Below are positions 46,764-58,435 of a stretch of 64,000 nt of DNA, in pieces. The notes under the pieces were generated by a model that was not told where the DNA came from, did not search any database, and saw only the letters and a program-made list of their open reading frames with translations. The translations under genes were made by a program, and so were the position numbers. The DNA is taken from the NCBI RefSeq assembly GCF_000002235.5, contig NW_022145615.1, positions 12,923,731-12,987,730 of the forward strand. The letters are read 5' to 3'. The number at the start of each line of letters is the position of its first letter. The first letter of the stretch is position 1. This DNA is from Strongylocentrotus purpuratus (taxonomy: Eukaryota > Echinodermata > Echinoidea > Camarodonta > Strongylocentrotidae).

Positions 46764-47029
46764 AAATTAAATATTATTATTATTAATTAATAGAACACTG
46801 TGGACTTTGTACAGCTAGTTTTGTCCGAGTTTTGTAACTTTGTAGTTATAGGGGTACCTTGTAGATGATATTGACCATGTTTTTTTTCTTCTCTGAAAGC
46901 AGACGTTGTACAAAGTGTGATCAGGCCCAAAAGATTTGATAATTTTTTGATAAATAATGCCGCCCCTCCCCCCCCCCCCATTTTGTTAATTATAATCCAA
47001 TCAGTAATATTCTGGAAAACATAAGCCAA

Positions 47030-47600
47030 TCATATGATTTAACTAAATCCTAAATCAGTTACTAAATTATACCACAATAGATGGCTAAAATGGTACCTCT
47101 AAAGAAAAACAACCCCACGAGTCCTGGAAGCTGATGAGGATCGATAAGAGAGTGCCAGTGGTGCCATGTGTCATTTTACAGGCATGATACAACTTTCACC
47201 ACAAGCAACTGTTTTCTTCTCTTCATTTTATTAGTCTATGTATCTTATTCTCGTTTCTATTTTATATCAATTTATATTATGAGCTGTACATGTAATTGTA
47301 ATGATGAATGTCATGTATCACCGTCTTGAAAATCCATTTCAGGAATAAAATAGACTTTTAGGAATGAGATATGTACATAACTTTGTGACTGCGAATGTGT
47401 ATACAAAGGGTTGGGTTAATGGTTTAATGCTGATTTACTTTAGTGTTCAGATACATATATCGCCGATATATTGTTATTAAACAGAATAATGAATTGGTGA
47501 ATTTTGCAAGTACAAAAGTGTGTACTATTTCAATGTTTTACTAATAGACTTTAGAAGGTATAGAATCGGTAATAGAACAGGATTATATTTATGAAAGTAA
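47030..47600. repeat. Module M, third and most decayed copy
   Basis: It follows the order of the other two: cctaaatcagttactaaatta, atggctaaaatggtacctct, agagtgccagtggtgccatg, ttcaccacaagcaactgttttc and onward. It lies inside the copy B C2H2 module. Related ttcaccacaagcaactgtt lines also occur at 39,205 and 48,612. Confidence 0.6.
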
Positions 47601-47899
47601 GGATTATACATGGCAGGATATATTCTATGCTTAAACTTTAGATGAAAAGATAAATGAGTGCATCAATTATTTATCAGAATTGCAACGCCTGTTTCCAAAG
47701 ATGAGATATTAATTATTCATTCATGCAGTAAACAATGTATATTACCTGTGATATATTTAGTTATCATGTGAGTTACGTGGTATTGTTTAAGCCAGTAAAC
47801 GTTTAGTTCGAATTAACTTAAATTGTACATGTATATATTCATATAACATTGTATTATAGACATTATATGACATTATATGAAAGACTTATTCAAAGATAG

Positions 47900-48365
47900 A
47901 AAGGTGAAATTTTCGCTTAGGTTGAGACTAATAAATGGTCTGTCCTATTCTACGGAGCAGAAACATGGACAATAAGCAAGGCCATGGAAAATAGAATAAC
48001 ATCTTTTGAAATATGGATTGACAGAAGAATGATAAAAATATCCTGGAAACGAATGAAAACCAACAAAGAGATATTGCACATGGAAGGGCGTTAACAAATT
48101 GTACTGGTAGGATTAGAAGGAGGGAGAAGTCAAATACTTTGGTCATGTTAAAAGGCACCAAAGCTTTTTAAAGGATGTATTGGAGGGAAGAGTAGAAGTA
48201 ACTAGACCAAGAGGGAGACCCATAATCAACTGGGAAGAGAATGTCAAGAACTGGAGTGGACTAAAACTGCAAGAGTGCACCATATGACAGAAGATATATT
48301 TGGTGAAATGGAGAGATGTTGCAATCAACCTCCGAACCGGGAGAAGATACTTTTATGGATAGATA
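47900..48365 (+). mobile_element. LINE 3' fragment (RTE/craniofacial-type C-terminus)
   Basis: One frame reads WSVLFYGAETWTISKAMENR and then SFEIWIDRRMIKISWKRM; further frames give YFGHVKR, LEGRVEVTRPRGRPIINWEE and WRDVAINLRTGRRYF. These are the usual C-terminal signatures of a widespread LINE group. The frames are interrupted and no catalytic domain remains. Confidence 0.7.
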
Positions 48366-48878
48366 GTATTATAGACATTACTTAACCTTTTTATAAACTT
48401 AGAATTTAGTTAAGGTTTTATTAATAGAGAAGATCTATCTCATGCAGGTTGATGTGATATAGCTTTATCGTTGTTTAAAAGTAAAGAATGAACCTTATGT
48501 TCATGATAGTCATTTGTATATTGATTACTTTTAGTTTTAATTATGATTATTCTTGCTTATTGCGGTAGTATTAGGAGTAATAAAAGTTAGTATACATGCT
48601 GACACCGATTTCACCACAAGCAACTGTTATCTTCTCTTCATTTTATTATTTTTAGCTCCCTGTAACGTGATAGGGCGTTACAATAAGTTAGATCGAGATA
48701 TCAGATCTAAACAAAAGACATGTTGCTAACAGTTCTTTTTTTTCATGTGCTGAGAAACGTTAACCTTGTAAATGCCTTAAAGTTGCTCAAGCTTGGGTAT
48801 AAAGAGGGCAGCACACTGAGCCAACGGGTATTACGCTTCTGCGCGCACTAGTGTCCCTAATATGGGTACATCCGTCCA

Positions 48879-49747
48879 GGGGCGGTATTCTGAACCCTGT
48901 GTTATCTCTAATATTGTTGTATCTTTGAAGATAAGATAAAGTTGGTATTCTGAACATTGTTGTAACTTTTGTGTTATCTTTTGTTGTATCTTTTCTCTCA
49001 TCTTATTGGCCGCGCCTGCGCTCATACTTTGGTGCGCTTGTAATTGTGCGTATTATTAATAAAGTGGCATTTAATTCTCATTTGCATATGCGCACGGGAG
49101 ATAATATGTCGAGATAATTGGTATTCTGAAAGTTGTTGTATCTTTTATCTTATCTTATCTTGCATGGTATTTACAACAATATTTACAACAGGTAGGGGGT
49201 TGTTGTATCTTTCGTGGGGATATAATGGCGGCAATATTTTTTGCCCAGAACCAACTTCGTGCCAATAGACGAGTTAGAAGAAGATTGTGTATTGACCGGA
49301 AACATCACAGATGAGAACTTTCTAAGATATTACATGCTAGGATAGGACTATTTTAATGCTCTCATCTTAACCAATATAGTGAAAGCGTGATTTGTCTTCA
49401 TGATCCACATTCAACAGCGCATAATGATGACGCGCGTAATAAGTGCTCAAATAACTAATTACGCCCAAGATTAGTATGCGCTAGGCGCATCTTCAGATAT
49501 GGCATAAAGTATTCCTATTGGTTGATCTACTTATCATGCTTATATAAAATAGATTTTGATTGGTAGGGTCCATAAAAATGGGCGTGTCATCAATGGTCAA
49601 AGATAAGATAGAGGCGGTCCTTCAAGAGATAACACAGGGATAAAACAATGTTCAGAATACCAACTTACAACAATATTAGCGCTGTGTTATCTCTGGAAGA
49701 TACAACAAAAGATAACACAAAACTTACAACAATGTTCAGAATACCGC
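48879..49747. mobile_element. 870-bp TIR element (GGGGCGGTATTCTGAAC ends)
   Basis: The left end GGGGCGGTATTCTGAAC and right end GTTCAGAATACCGCCCC are exact inverted repeats. Subterminal direct and inverted copies of a ttgttgtatcttt/tgttatctt motif pack both ends, a pattern typical of transposase-binding arrays. Copy A lacks it. A fragment of the same family is at 51,500-51,622. Its interior holds ttggccgcgcctgcgc but no transposase. Confidence 0.82.
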
Positions 49748-50190
49748 CCCGGGAGCGTAAAACCTGTTTGCTCAGTGTTCGCCAAGTTGCCTACTTCACG
49801 AACGACTATAAATTATACCGACGCATAAACATCTTTAATATCGAAGCAAGGACGTTAAAGTCTTAGAAGGGGAAGTGTAGCGCCTCAACATTTTGGCCGT
49901 GGAGCAGGGGCGGCGTAGCGTCTTTCAAAGTGTGGGCGGGGGTCGGGGGCACCAATAAAAAAGGGCAATTTCGAGAAAAGAAGGAGCGCTTACAAAGGGA
50001 AACCTCAAAGCGAAAATATACAATCTGTATGCGTTGGTAGGCCCTTATACCCCTACATTGTGATTACATTATGAGGGATGATTTCATTGTTTGTTTCTCT
50101 ATTTACATGGTCCAAGATACTGCTTTAGCATCATACTTTGCAGTTGGGTATGATGGTCTGAATATTTTATTCGCAAGCGAGCAAAAACTT

Positions 50191-51058
50191 AAGATTTGTT
50201 AGGTTGCAGATGGCTGGATTTCTAAAGCGGGGTATATAATTATCTAATAATTCCTGTAACTTAATTAAGAATAATATAAATAAAGATTTTTGTTACGCTA
50301 AAAAAAATTGAACATTTGTATAATTACTTTTGTATACTTTATAAAATGTTGTTTGTAATTTATTTATTGTATATGTGGGCCAGCTAATATTCGAGAGAGG
50401 ACGTGATTCTGAGGTGCTCAAGAAAAACGATTGGTACACAGCTTAATCGGTAATTAGAATTTGATTCATGACTGATGTTTTCCGAGTATAATTAATGTAT
50501 TGACGATAAATAACAATTTGGTAAAATGGGCGTGAAAAAGAATCATTTATCGTCCTTCCTATCTGAGAGTGTTGGGTTGTGTACTAGTACGGAAAGTGAG
50601 CGTGCAGGAGCGGGTATATACGGGCGCCGGGTCGAGTGTCGGAGTGCTTAATTCTTTGCATGGTGGCAGCTACGAAATTGATTACTTCATACGATATAAG
50701 CGGAGGGCCAAAGTCAAATTAATTAACGTCGAGATTTTAAGTAAAAAACATGATGTTTTGGGTCTTTGTTTTTTTTATACCTAAAAAAATTTATTAAAAA
50801 ATCTCTTTTATCAAGATTGGAGAAGTGTCTTTAGTTCGTTACTTCCCAGGAATTTGCTCATGTACGAAGATAGTATTTTGTGCGAAGGAGAGCCATATAT
50901 CTTTTTTCAGTGAAAAGTTATCGAAAGTTATTGGTTGACTTCCACAAAAACAGCTCTTTTGCCCATAAATGTGTATTAACTTTATGCATACACGTGTATT
51001 TATGAAGACATGTTTGGCTTGTTTAAAGGTGAGCATGTCCCTTTTGCAGGCTGAACAT
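50191..51058. other. Flank beyond the duplication; no gene
   Basis: AT-rich sequence with no recognised repeat or gene. A 71-codon open frame at 50,569-50,784 has no recognisable domain and I do not call it. Confidence 0.4.
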
Positions 51059-51262
51059 ACAGGCGCGGATCAAGGATTTCTTGGAGGGGGATGGGGGGGG
51101 GGGGCCCAACTTAATTTTTTTCTGCTCCCAAAAAATTGAAAATCACGTCGGCCGAAAATTCGCTCAGTGGATGGGGGGGGGGGGGGAGAGGGGGGGGGGG
51201 GTAGTGAGCACATTTTTTGTTGGCCCTCGAAAATTTGAAAAATCACCCCCCCCCCCCCATGT
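51059..51262. repeat. G-run hAT-like element
   Basis: CAGGCGCGGATCAAGGATTTC opens the element. Repeated pattern ggatgggggg, then ttttttctgctcccaaaaaattgaaaatc, occurs twice in diverged form, ending in a C14 run. Same style as 38,873-39,005. Confidence 0.55.
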
Positions 51263-52199
51263 CTGTTTCAGTTCATCTTTTCTTGTAAATTTGTCCTTCT
51301 TGTCGCCTTATTTATTGCTTTGTCCTTTGTATGTTTGTAAACATTTTCCTTTCTTCTGGTTGCTTTGACCTTTGTTTGTTTGGTTGTTATTTGTCCTTAC
51401 TTCTGGGTACTTTGTATATTTTGCTCTGATCTTTGTTTGTTTGAATGCATTTTTGTCTGTTTTTGTGTTTGTTGATATTGGCCCTATCGGCGGCCCATAC
51501 AATTAACTAATTACGCCCTAAAGTTAGTATGCGCCAAGCAATTTTCAGAATACTAACTTTATCTTATTTAACTTCAAAGATACAACAATATGAGAGATAA
51601 CAAAGGGTTCAGAATACCGCCAGCATTACGGAATAAAGGATTCTAATCAAGTCTAAGAGAAGAGGACAACTTTAGGAATCAAATTTATCAAGTAAGTTTA
51701 AGATACAAATGTTCACGTCAGGCCTCTTATTAGATCACGGCCGCGGATGATCGTTACGGTATTTTAAATCAATCACATGCAGTTGAACTTTGAATCTTGA
51801 AATAGTAATCTCTTTCAGCGGCTCATTATGAGCTACACCGGGATGATTCCCATTCCTTATTTTACGAGCACCATCATAAGATTTGAACCTTTAACGTAGT
51901 GAAAATGTAAGTTTCAAATGAATAACTAACCGAATTAGATGACGATCTCAATACCCTATAGACTACATAAGGCCTAACAAAATATTTTTAAAATGTTGTA
52001 GACCCCATTGCACTGGTGCCGAAACATGAGTCGGTCAGTCGGATTTTTTATTTTTTCTATTTTATTTTATTTTTGAATGCTTCACTATTGTTTTTCTTTC
52101 TCTAAAAAACGGTAAAAAAAAAAAAAAAAATTAAAAGCCGACCGTAGATTTCAAGATTTTTGGGTCGGTCGCAAAGGGCAATAGCCAATACCACATCTT
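51263..52199. other. Gene-free stretch with a TIR-element fragment
   Basis: A ttgtttgtttg-rich stretch at 51,300-51,480 is followed by a fragment (51,500-51,622) of the 48,879-49,747 family ending gggttcagaataccgcc. An A17-type run lies at about 52,115-52,131. Nothing else recognised. Confidence 0.5.
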
Positions 52200-52212
52200 T
52201 TTTGGGGGGCCT

Positions 52213-52490
52213 AAGAGGCGCGATAGCTCAGTTGGTAGAGCAGTGGTCTCGTATATATCCGTCGACTCGGGTTCGAAACCAAGGCGATGCGCTAGTGCAC
52301 TTTGGTAAGGCTTTAGTCATCATTACCAGGTCACTCGGAGAGGACCTAAAGCCGTTTACTACATCCCCTTTCTATTCTTGGCCTTGATCATCACAACTCC
52401 AACCCCTTCCCCCTCTCTCTTTTCTCTCTCCCTCCCTCTCGCCAATTCCCCTCTCAATTTCCCTTTTGCAATATAAATAAAATAATATAT
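52213..52490 (+). repeat. tRNA-derived SINE
   Basis: Box A TAGCTCAGTTGG and box B GGTTCGAAACC are at tRNA spacing. They are followed by a body (gtgcactttggtaaggc, then ggtcactcggagaggacc and taaagccgtt) and a C/T-rich 3' part ending AATATAAATAAAATAA. The body resembles sea-urchin SINEs as I remember them. The acceptor stem is incomplete, so it is not a tRNA gene. Confidence 0.75.
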
Positions 52491-52899
52491 GGAATAGCAA
52501 TGAATAATTATCATCACACGTACAGCTCAGTTCGAGTATTATCATCTTGTTTTATTCAAATTGTTCTGGCTTTGCAAGTTTGCAAAGATGCTTGTTGCTA
52601 TTCTCAAGAATTTTGAGCAGCCAGTTGAAAGGGATCTTGTGGCTCTTCTTTATTGTTCTCTTAGACGTTAGTATTCGAAATCGTTTAGTCTTTCAATTAG
52701 AATAGATTACAGGATATGTGCTTCTTGATTTTCTTTGTAACCGAAATGGAAACTCTTGATTGGTAGTAGAGGGGTCCCATCATGAATATATTCATATCAC
52801 TGCTTCGATGTTGATTTCTCTTATGTACGTCCAATAATAACGCGTTTCTTGGGATGCATGTTGCAGCTATAATATTGCCAAAGCGTCTATTATACATGC

Positions 52900-53160
52900 T
52901 AGGTTCATCACCGTCTTGTTTCCATACCCAAACCAACTACTGTCATCCCTGCTACATACTTCGGTAGACACCACTACTACCTGAAGTATATCATTCATGA
53001 TGCAACTATTGGCTCATTCAAGTTGTCCTACTATCCAAGAACGATAAGGATCTGGAACCATCTACCAGGCTCTGCAGTCAATTCAAAAGGAATAACCTCC
53101 TTCAAGGAGGCTGCTCAAATACCCTTCATTAGAATGATGCAGCATCTTGTAGGCTCTGAC
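52900..53160 (+). mobile_element. LINE 3' fragment (RT C-terminus)
   Basis: A frame reads TYFGRHHYYLKYI, then SYYPRTIRIWNHLPGSAV and ITSFKEAAQIPF. This is the h...y...PRTIR-WN-LP...FK signature at the C-terminus of CR1/Jockey-type LINE ORFs. Only this tail is present. Confidence 0.65.
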
Positions 53161-53600
53161 ATTTACAAGCATGATTGTTACTTGCATTGTCCATACGTCA
53201 TTTCTGTACTTCATGGCACTCATTGCAGTTACTCGTCTCACCTACTCGCCTCATCCCCTCGCCTCTTCCCCCACCCCCGCCTCATCCCATTATAGTTTCC
53301 TGAGTGAGATGCCAAAGAGATTACTCAACCAAGAACCAAGTGTCTTAATTCGACCCCTTGTCCACTTAGGCTGTTAGGCGATTCCGTTGACGTTAGCTTG
53401 TTTTCTCCTCCTGTAACCCGTGCTAGACCTATATTCAGTTCTTAGAGGGAAGAATGGCGACTCGTTGTTGTCAATGGCTATACTATTCTGCAAAGGATTT
53501 ATTGTACAGACCTGGTGATGATCATCTTTAGTGCCATTGGGAAGACTTCTCTCTTGGTATTTCAATCGTTTTCCGGTACTTTCATTCTTAATGTCGGTTT
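53161..53600. other. No supported gene
   Basis: Moderately GC sequence between the LINE tail and the first kinase relic. An agttcttagaggga-to-cttctctcttgg part may be another decayed kinase-locus piece but could not be aligned. Confidence 0.35.
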
Positions 53601-53700
53601 CAGTAGCACATGTAAGTGTAGTAGACCGATTTCCCCTGTCTCAGATAAGTGATCTCTTTGTTGAACGTCTAAAGTGATGGCTTCTCCCATGTGTCATGTG
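53600..53700 (-). pseudogene. Kinase 3'-end relic
   Basis: The + strand text tctcagataagtgatctc, then tgaacgtctaaagtgatggc and ttctcccatg, parallels 60,026-60,080 of the intact kinase (tctcagatagttaatctc, tgaacttctgaagtgatggc, ctcttccctcg). It is a short decayed copy of the last coding stretch. Confidence 0.6.
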
Positions 53701-54990
53701 TTTGTCACATGTACTAGGATTTAAAACCCGGACTTCATAGGTTCTTTTTTTGTTAATAGACCTGCTATCTCCCTCCTGCCCAAGAAAGGCCGCTCTCCCA
53801 AATCACACTCTAAGTACATGATTGCACAAAGTAATTTTCTGTCTGCTTCTGCCTTTCATCTCCATGAATCCTTCCGTATCAATTGTGTTTCCGTATGTAA
53901 TGATAAAAACGTGTAAGATTACGAGTCAAGTACGAAACATCCCATTTTCGATATTACATCATCTGTACTACCAACGGGTATACCTGTTTTCATTATTATT
54001 CTTGATTATATAGAATTTGGAAAGCATTGAAAAAAATATTAGATATTGCCATAACATGTCTCATTATTGCACCTTTCAAACGGCTTATAACAATGTCTCT
54101 ATTGCTTTTATATTACTTGACTGTACATATTTTCCAAGGATTGATACTTTTTTTTATTGGAATAATGAATTACCTTTAGTGCCACTGTTGGAAGGTTTGT
54201 CTCACTTTCAGTCGAGCATTCTCAAGCGGCTCCAATCTTAAAGCTGGTTCCAGTAAGAATAGCAGAATTCCCCTGTCTGAGGTTATTAAGTCAGCTCTCA
54301 CAGTCGCTGAACTTCAGGATAGCCCCTTTCCCATTTGTGGCAGTTGTAGATTTAGAAGCCATCGTCCCTTTTTGACCTGCCGTCTCCCTCCGACCCCAGA
54401 AGGGCTGATCTACTAAAAGCACAATGTGTATACAGAGATGGTTGCACATAGCCATCCGCTGTCTGCTTACTATACACGCCTTTCAAGAATTCAGAACGTC
54501 CTCTAAACGCATGCGGAAGCTACTTTCCCTAGCTAGGATTTGGTGTCACTGCTCTCCTAAAACACATTGCCTTCTTCCAGCATCTTCCTGAGAAACGTGT
54601 ATAATTATTGTCTTCTGTCTGCTTTCCACACGTCTTTTAGATACTGACACCCTAGCCCATCGTGTGTTTCTAAGTGAGGGAAGAAAAGGTCAGATTGGAA
54701 AAGATCATTCAGTTTGCTAACGATTTGTTCTGGTCAATAATGTAAGTCTAAAGAACTGTACGTTTATGAAATGGGGATGGTTCACAGTAATTCAAACGCT
54801 TAATAATGTTGTCATAAACTCATACCCAAATCTCTTGTATAAAAATTATTATACTTCAAGCATTGTGAAAATGTGAAAATATTTCAATGTTTTCTTAATG
54901 AAATCCGCTAAATAGAAAAAAGAAAATATCTGCTCACCACACTCTCTATGTCGTTGGACCACAATCAAGCAGTATATTATGCCTACTTGT
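53701..54990. other. Decayed region with a second possible kinase relic
   Basis: Around 54,265-54,420 the phrases cccctgtctgaggttattaa, tcgctgaacttcaggatagc and agaagggctgatct loosely echo the kinase 3' end and its relics. The rest holds no gene that I can support. Confidence 0.35.
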
Positions 54991-55024
54991 CAGTGTCATT
55001 GGATGGAGGGCATCGACCGAACCT

Positions 55025-57232
55025 GTGCTGTTGCAACATCTTTACCGACACCCCACTCTTGTTTGTCCGATATCTCAGGTAATTGATCACCTGGATTTCT
55101 TCGTCGGCACCACTCTCGTTTTTGCCACATCTGTGGTAAGTGATCTCCTGGACTTCTTCGTCGACACCACTCTCGTTGGTCCCACATCTCAGTCTAATGA
55201 TCTCCCGGACTTCTTTGTCGACACCACTCTCGTTGGTCCCACATCTTTGGTCAGTGATCTCCTGGACTTCTTTGTCGACACTACTCTCGTTAGTCCCAAA
55301 TCCCAGGTAAGTGATATCCTGGACTTCTTCGTCGACACCACTCTCGTTGGTCCCACATCTCAGTTAATCATCTCTTGGACTTCTTCGTCGACATTACTCT
55401 CGTTGGTCCCACATCTCTGGTAAGTGACTTCCTGGACTTCTTCGTCGACACCACTCTCGTTGGTCCCACATCTCAGTCTAATGATCTCCCGGACTTCTTT
55501 GTCGACACCACTCTCGTTGGTCCCACATCTTTGGTAAGTGATCTCCTGGACTTCTTCGTCGTCACCACTCTCGTTTTTGCCACATCTGTGGAAAATGATC
55601 TCCTAGACTTTTTCGTCGACACCACTCTCGTTGGTCCCACATCTCTGGTTAGTGATATCCTGGACTTCTTCGTCGACACCACTCTCGTTTTACCCACATC
55701 TCTGGTAAGTGATCTCTTGGACTTCTTCGTCGACATCACTCTCGTTTTACCCACATCTCTGGTAAGTGAACTCTTGGACTTCTTTGTCAACACCTCTCTC
55801 GTTATTCCTACATCTCAGTTAATGATCACCTGGACTTCTTCGTCGACATCACTCTCGTTTTACCCACATCTCTGGTAAGTAAACTCTTGGATTTCTTTGT
55901 CAACACCTCTCTCGTTTTTGCCACATCTGTGGTAAGTGATCTCCTGGACTTCTTCGTCGACACCACTCTCGTTGGTCCCACATCTTTGGTAAGTGATCTC
56001 CTGGACTTCTTTGTCGACACCACTCTCGTTAGTCCCAAATCCCAGGTAAGTGATATCCTGGACTTCTTCGTCGACACCACTCTCGTTGGTCCCACATCTC
56101 AGTTAATCATCTCTTGGACTTCTTCGTCGACATTACTCTCGTTGGTCCCACATCTCTGGTAAGTGACTTCCTGGACTTCTTCGTCGACACCACTCTCGTT
56201 GGTCCCACATCTCAGTCTAATGATCTCCCGGACTTCTTTGTCGACACCACTCTCGTTGGTCCCACATCTTTGGTAAGTGATCTCCTGGACTTCTTTGTCG
56301 TCACCACTCTCGTTTTTGCCACATCTGTGGAAAATGATCTCCTAGACTTTTTCGTCGACACCACTCTCGTTGGTCCCACATCTCTGGTTAGTGATATCCT
56401 GGACTTCTTCGTCGACACCACTCTCGTTTTACCCACATCTCTGGTAAGTGATCTCTTGGACTTCTTCGTCGACATCACTCTCGTTTTACCCACATCTCTG
56501 GTAAGTGAACTCTTGGACTTCTTTGTCAACACCTCTCTCGTTATTCCTACATCTCAGTTAATGATCACCTGGACTTCTTCGTCGACATCACTCTCGTTTT
56601 ACCCACATCTCTGGTAAGTGAACTCTTGGACTTCTTTGTCAACACCTCTCTCGTTATTCCTACATCTCAGTTAATGATCACCTGGACTTCTTCGTCGACA
56701 TCACTCTCGTTTTAACCACATCTCTGGTAAGTGATTTCCTGGACTTCTTCGTCGACACCACTCTCGTTGGTCCCACATCTCAGTTAATCATTTCTTGGAC
56801 TTCTTCGTCGACATTACTCTCGTTTTACCCATATCTCTGGTAAGTGATCTCTTGGACTTCTTCGTCGACATCACTCTCGTTTTACCCACATCTCTGGTAA
56901 GTGAACTCTTGGACTTCTTTGTCAACACCTCTCTCGTTATTCCTACATCTCAGTTAATGATCACCTGGACTTCTTCGTCGACATCACTCTCGTTTTACCC
57001 ACATCTCTGGTAAGTGAACTCTTGGACTTCTTTGTCAACACCTCTCTCGTTATTCCTACATCTCAGTTAATGATCACCTGGACTTCTTCGTCGACATCAC
57101 TCTCGTTGGTTCCACATCTCAGTTAATCATCTCCTGGACTTCTTTGTCGACACCACTCTCGTTTTACCCATATCTCTGGTAAGTGATCTCCTGGACTTCT
57201 TCGTCGACACCACTCTCGTTGGTCCCACAGTG
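55025..57232. repeat. 57-bp minisatellite, ~39 units, with a 739-bp higher-order duplication
   Basis: The consensus on + is gatctcctggacttcttcg, tcgacaccactctcgttg, gtcccacatctctggtaagt. A few units are 55 bp (cagttaatcatctc form). A block at about 55,255-55,878 recurs almost unchanged at about 55,994-56,617, offset 739 bp. Because 57 is a multiple of three, long frames stay open on both strands (DLLDFFVDTTLVGPTSLVS on +); I treat these as by-products. The unit closely resembles the 3' coding end of the kinase at 59,994-60,045. Confidence 0.93.
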
Positions 57233-58290
57233 ATTTTCTAGTTGAGCTTCTGCAGTAATTAATGGTCTCTTCCCTTGGTTGCCATTGGAGATGCAGAAGA
57301 ATTAATCATCAATCTTCATTCATAGCATGCACACTCTGAAGAGATGTTTATGTGGCTTTCTCCTGCCTACTCCCTACACGCCTTCTACCTTGCAAACTGC
57401 CTTCTGGACCCTTCATTAGTATGTTCCTATGTGAACATAAATGATAATAATTAGACAAGACTGTTTTTTTTTCACAGAATTTCTGACAATTTCATTATTC
57501 AATTTGCTTTTGCGTTGCTCCGTTGTTGTAATAGGAAAATTTGAACATTGAGAATCCTTGTACGATTTTTAAAAAATATTATTATCAAACTTTTTTTTAA
57601 ATCATGACCTCAAGCAGTGAAAAAGATATGAAAACACTCCAATGCCTTTTCGAGAATTGTGCAAGAAACTAATCACCTGTTATACTCAGAAGAGCGGCTT
57701 TGTTATCTCTGCTTTCCGGTGCGTATACTTCCCAGACATGCTGTCATGGTAGTTTGCAGCCCATATTAATGATAGATTACTCCTAGCTGTCTGTCCCATT
57801 AGCGGTGCATTGGACCTTGATGACACCTCTAAGCATCTATAATCCATGATCTTTCTTATATGATCCTCTTCGGAACAGATAAGTGATTTTTCCTTGCTGA
57901 AAATGATTCTTTCATATTTGGTATTTGGAGATGCAATCCCTAGCTCATCATTGTGTTTCTGATAAAGAAGAAAAAACAGATAACAGAAAGGTAATGATTA
58001 TACCCAACACTTCATTTCCAATATGTATACATGTAAATTATTCAATCAGGTAAAGTCATTATAAATTATATTACTGTGAAATCTGACTGTACGTGTAGTG
58101 TACATGTATGTAATAGGGAAACATCGATAACAAGTGTCAAGTGACATCAGGCCACACGCCAACATGCGCTTGTCAAACATAAATAGTCTGCAAAAGTTAT
58201 TATTCACCTGAGTAGTGCATAGTGCTATAGGCTGAGTTGGTTGTCTTCCGGTCTTTATGTCTTCAATATCCGCGGGCATCGTGCCCCTGG
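57233..58290. other. Gene-free stretch downstream of the kinase locus
   Basis: No gene supported. The phrase cagataagtgatttttccttgctgaaaatga near 57,878 faintly echoes the kinase 3' end. The rest is AT-rich. Confidence 0.35.
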
Positions 58291-58435
58291 GATTCCTTAC
58301 AATCTTTCAGACCGGCCATCTCCTTGCTAAGAAATGCTGCGAGTCTTCTGAAGAAGTAGACTTTTAGTCACTTACGGAGAAGGGCCGACCTCTCAAGCCC
58401 ACTTTGAAGATACACAGTCTCTTGATTTCTGCAAG
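58291..58435 (-). pseudogene. Kinase relic
   Basis: The + strand phrases caatctttcagaccggccat, ctccttgctaagaaatgct and gcgagtcttctgaagaag parallel kinase 60,112-60,165 (gtttcagaccgggcacctcctggccaacgaaggctgcaagtc in shortened form), followed by acttacggagaagggc. Only a fragment of the C-lobe remains and it is not open. Confidence 0.65.

Larger units (their letters stand above)
39720..50190. repeat. Copy B of the tandemly duplicated ~10-kb unit
   Basis: Block by block this matches copy A and follows it directly in the same orientation. It lacks the 12.2-kb composite, the 315-bp MITE and the 120-bp hairpin MITE. It has its own additions: a third module M with a LINE scrap (47,030-48,360) and an 870-bp TIR element (48,879-49,747). 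Confidence 0.85.
45740..50190 (+). mobile_element. Inverted-repeat-bounded C2H2 module, copy B
   Basis: Left repeat 45,740-46,015 and right repeat 49,870-50,190 are inverted copies, as in copy A. The interior is longer because of the third module M, a LINE scrap and an 870-bp TIR element. Confidence 0.62.

Noticed and set aside
51081-51368. Glycine-rich 95-codon frame
   Set aside because: It reads through G and C homopolymers of a hAT-like element.
55025-57013. Long open frames on both strands (DLLDFFVDTTLVGPTS on +, STKKSRRSLTRDVG on -) as a repeat protein gene
   Set aside because: A 57-bp period is a multiple of three, so frames stay open automatically. Both strands are open and no splice-linked exon or start context was found.
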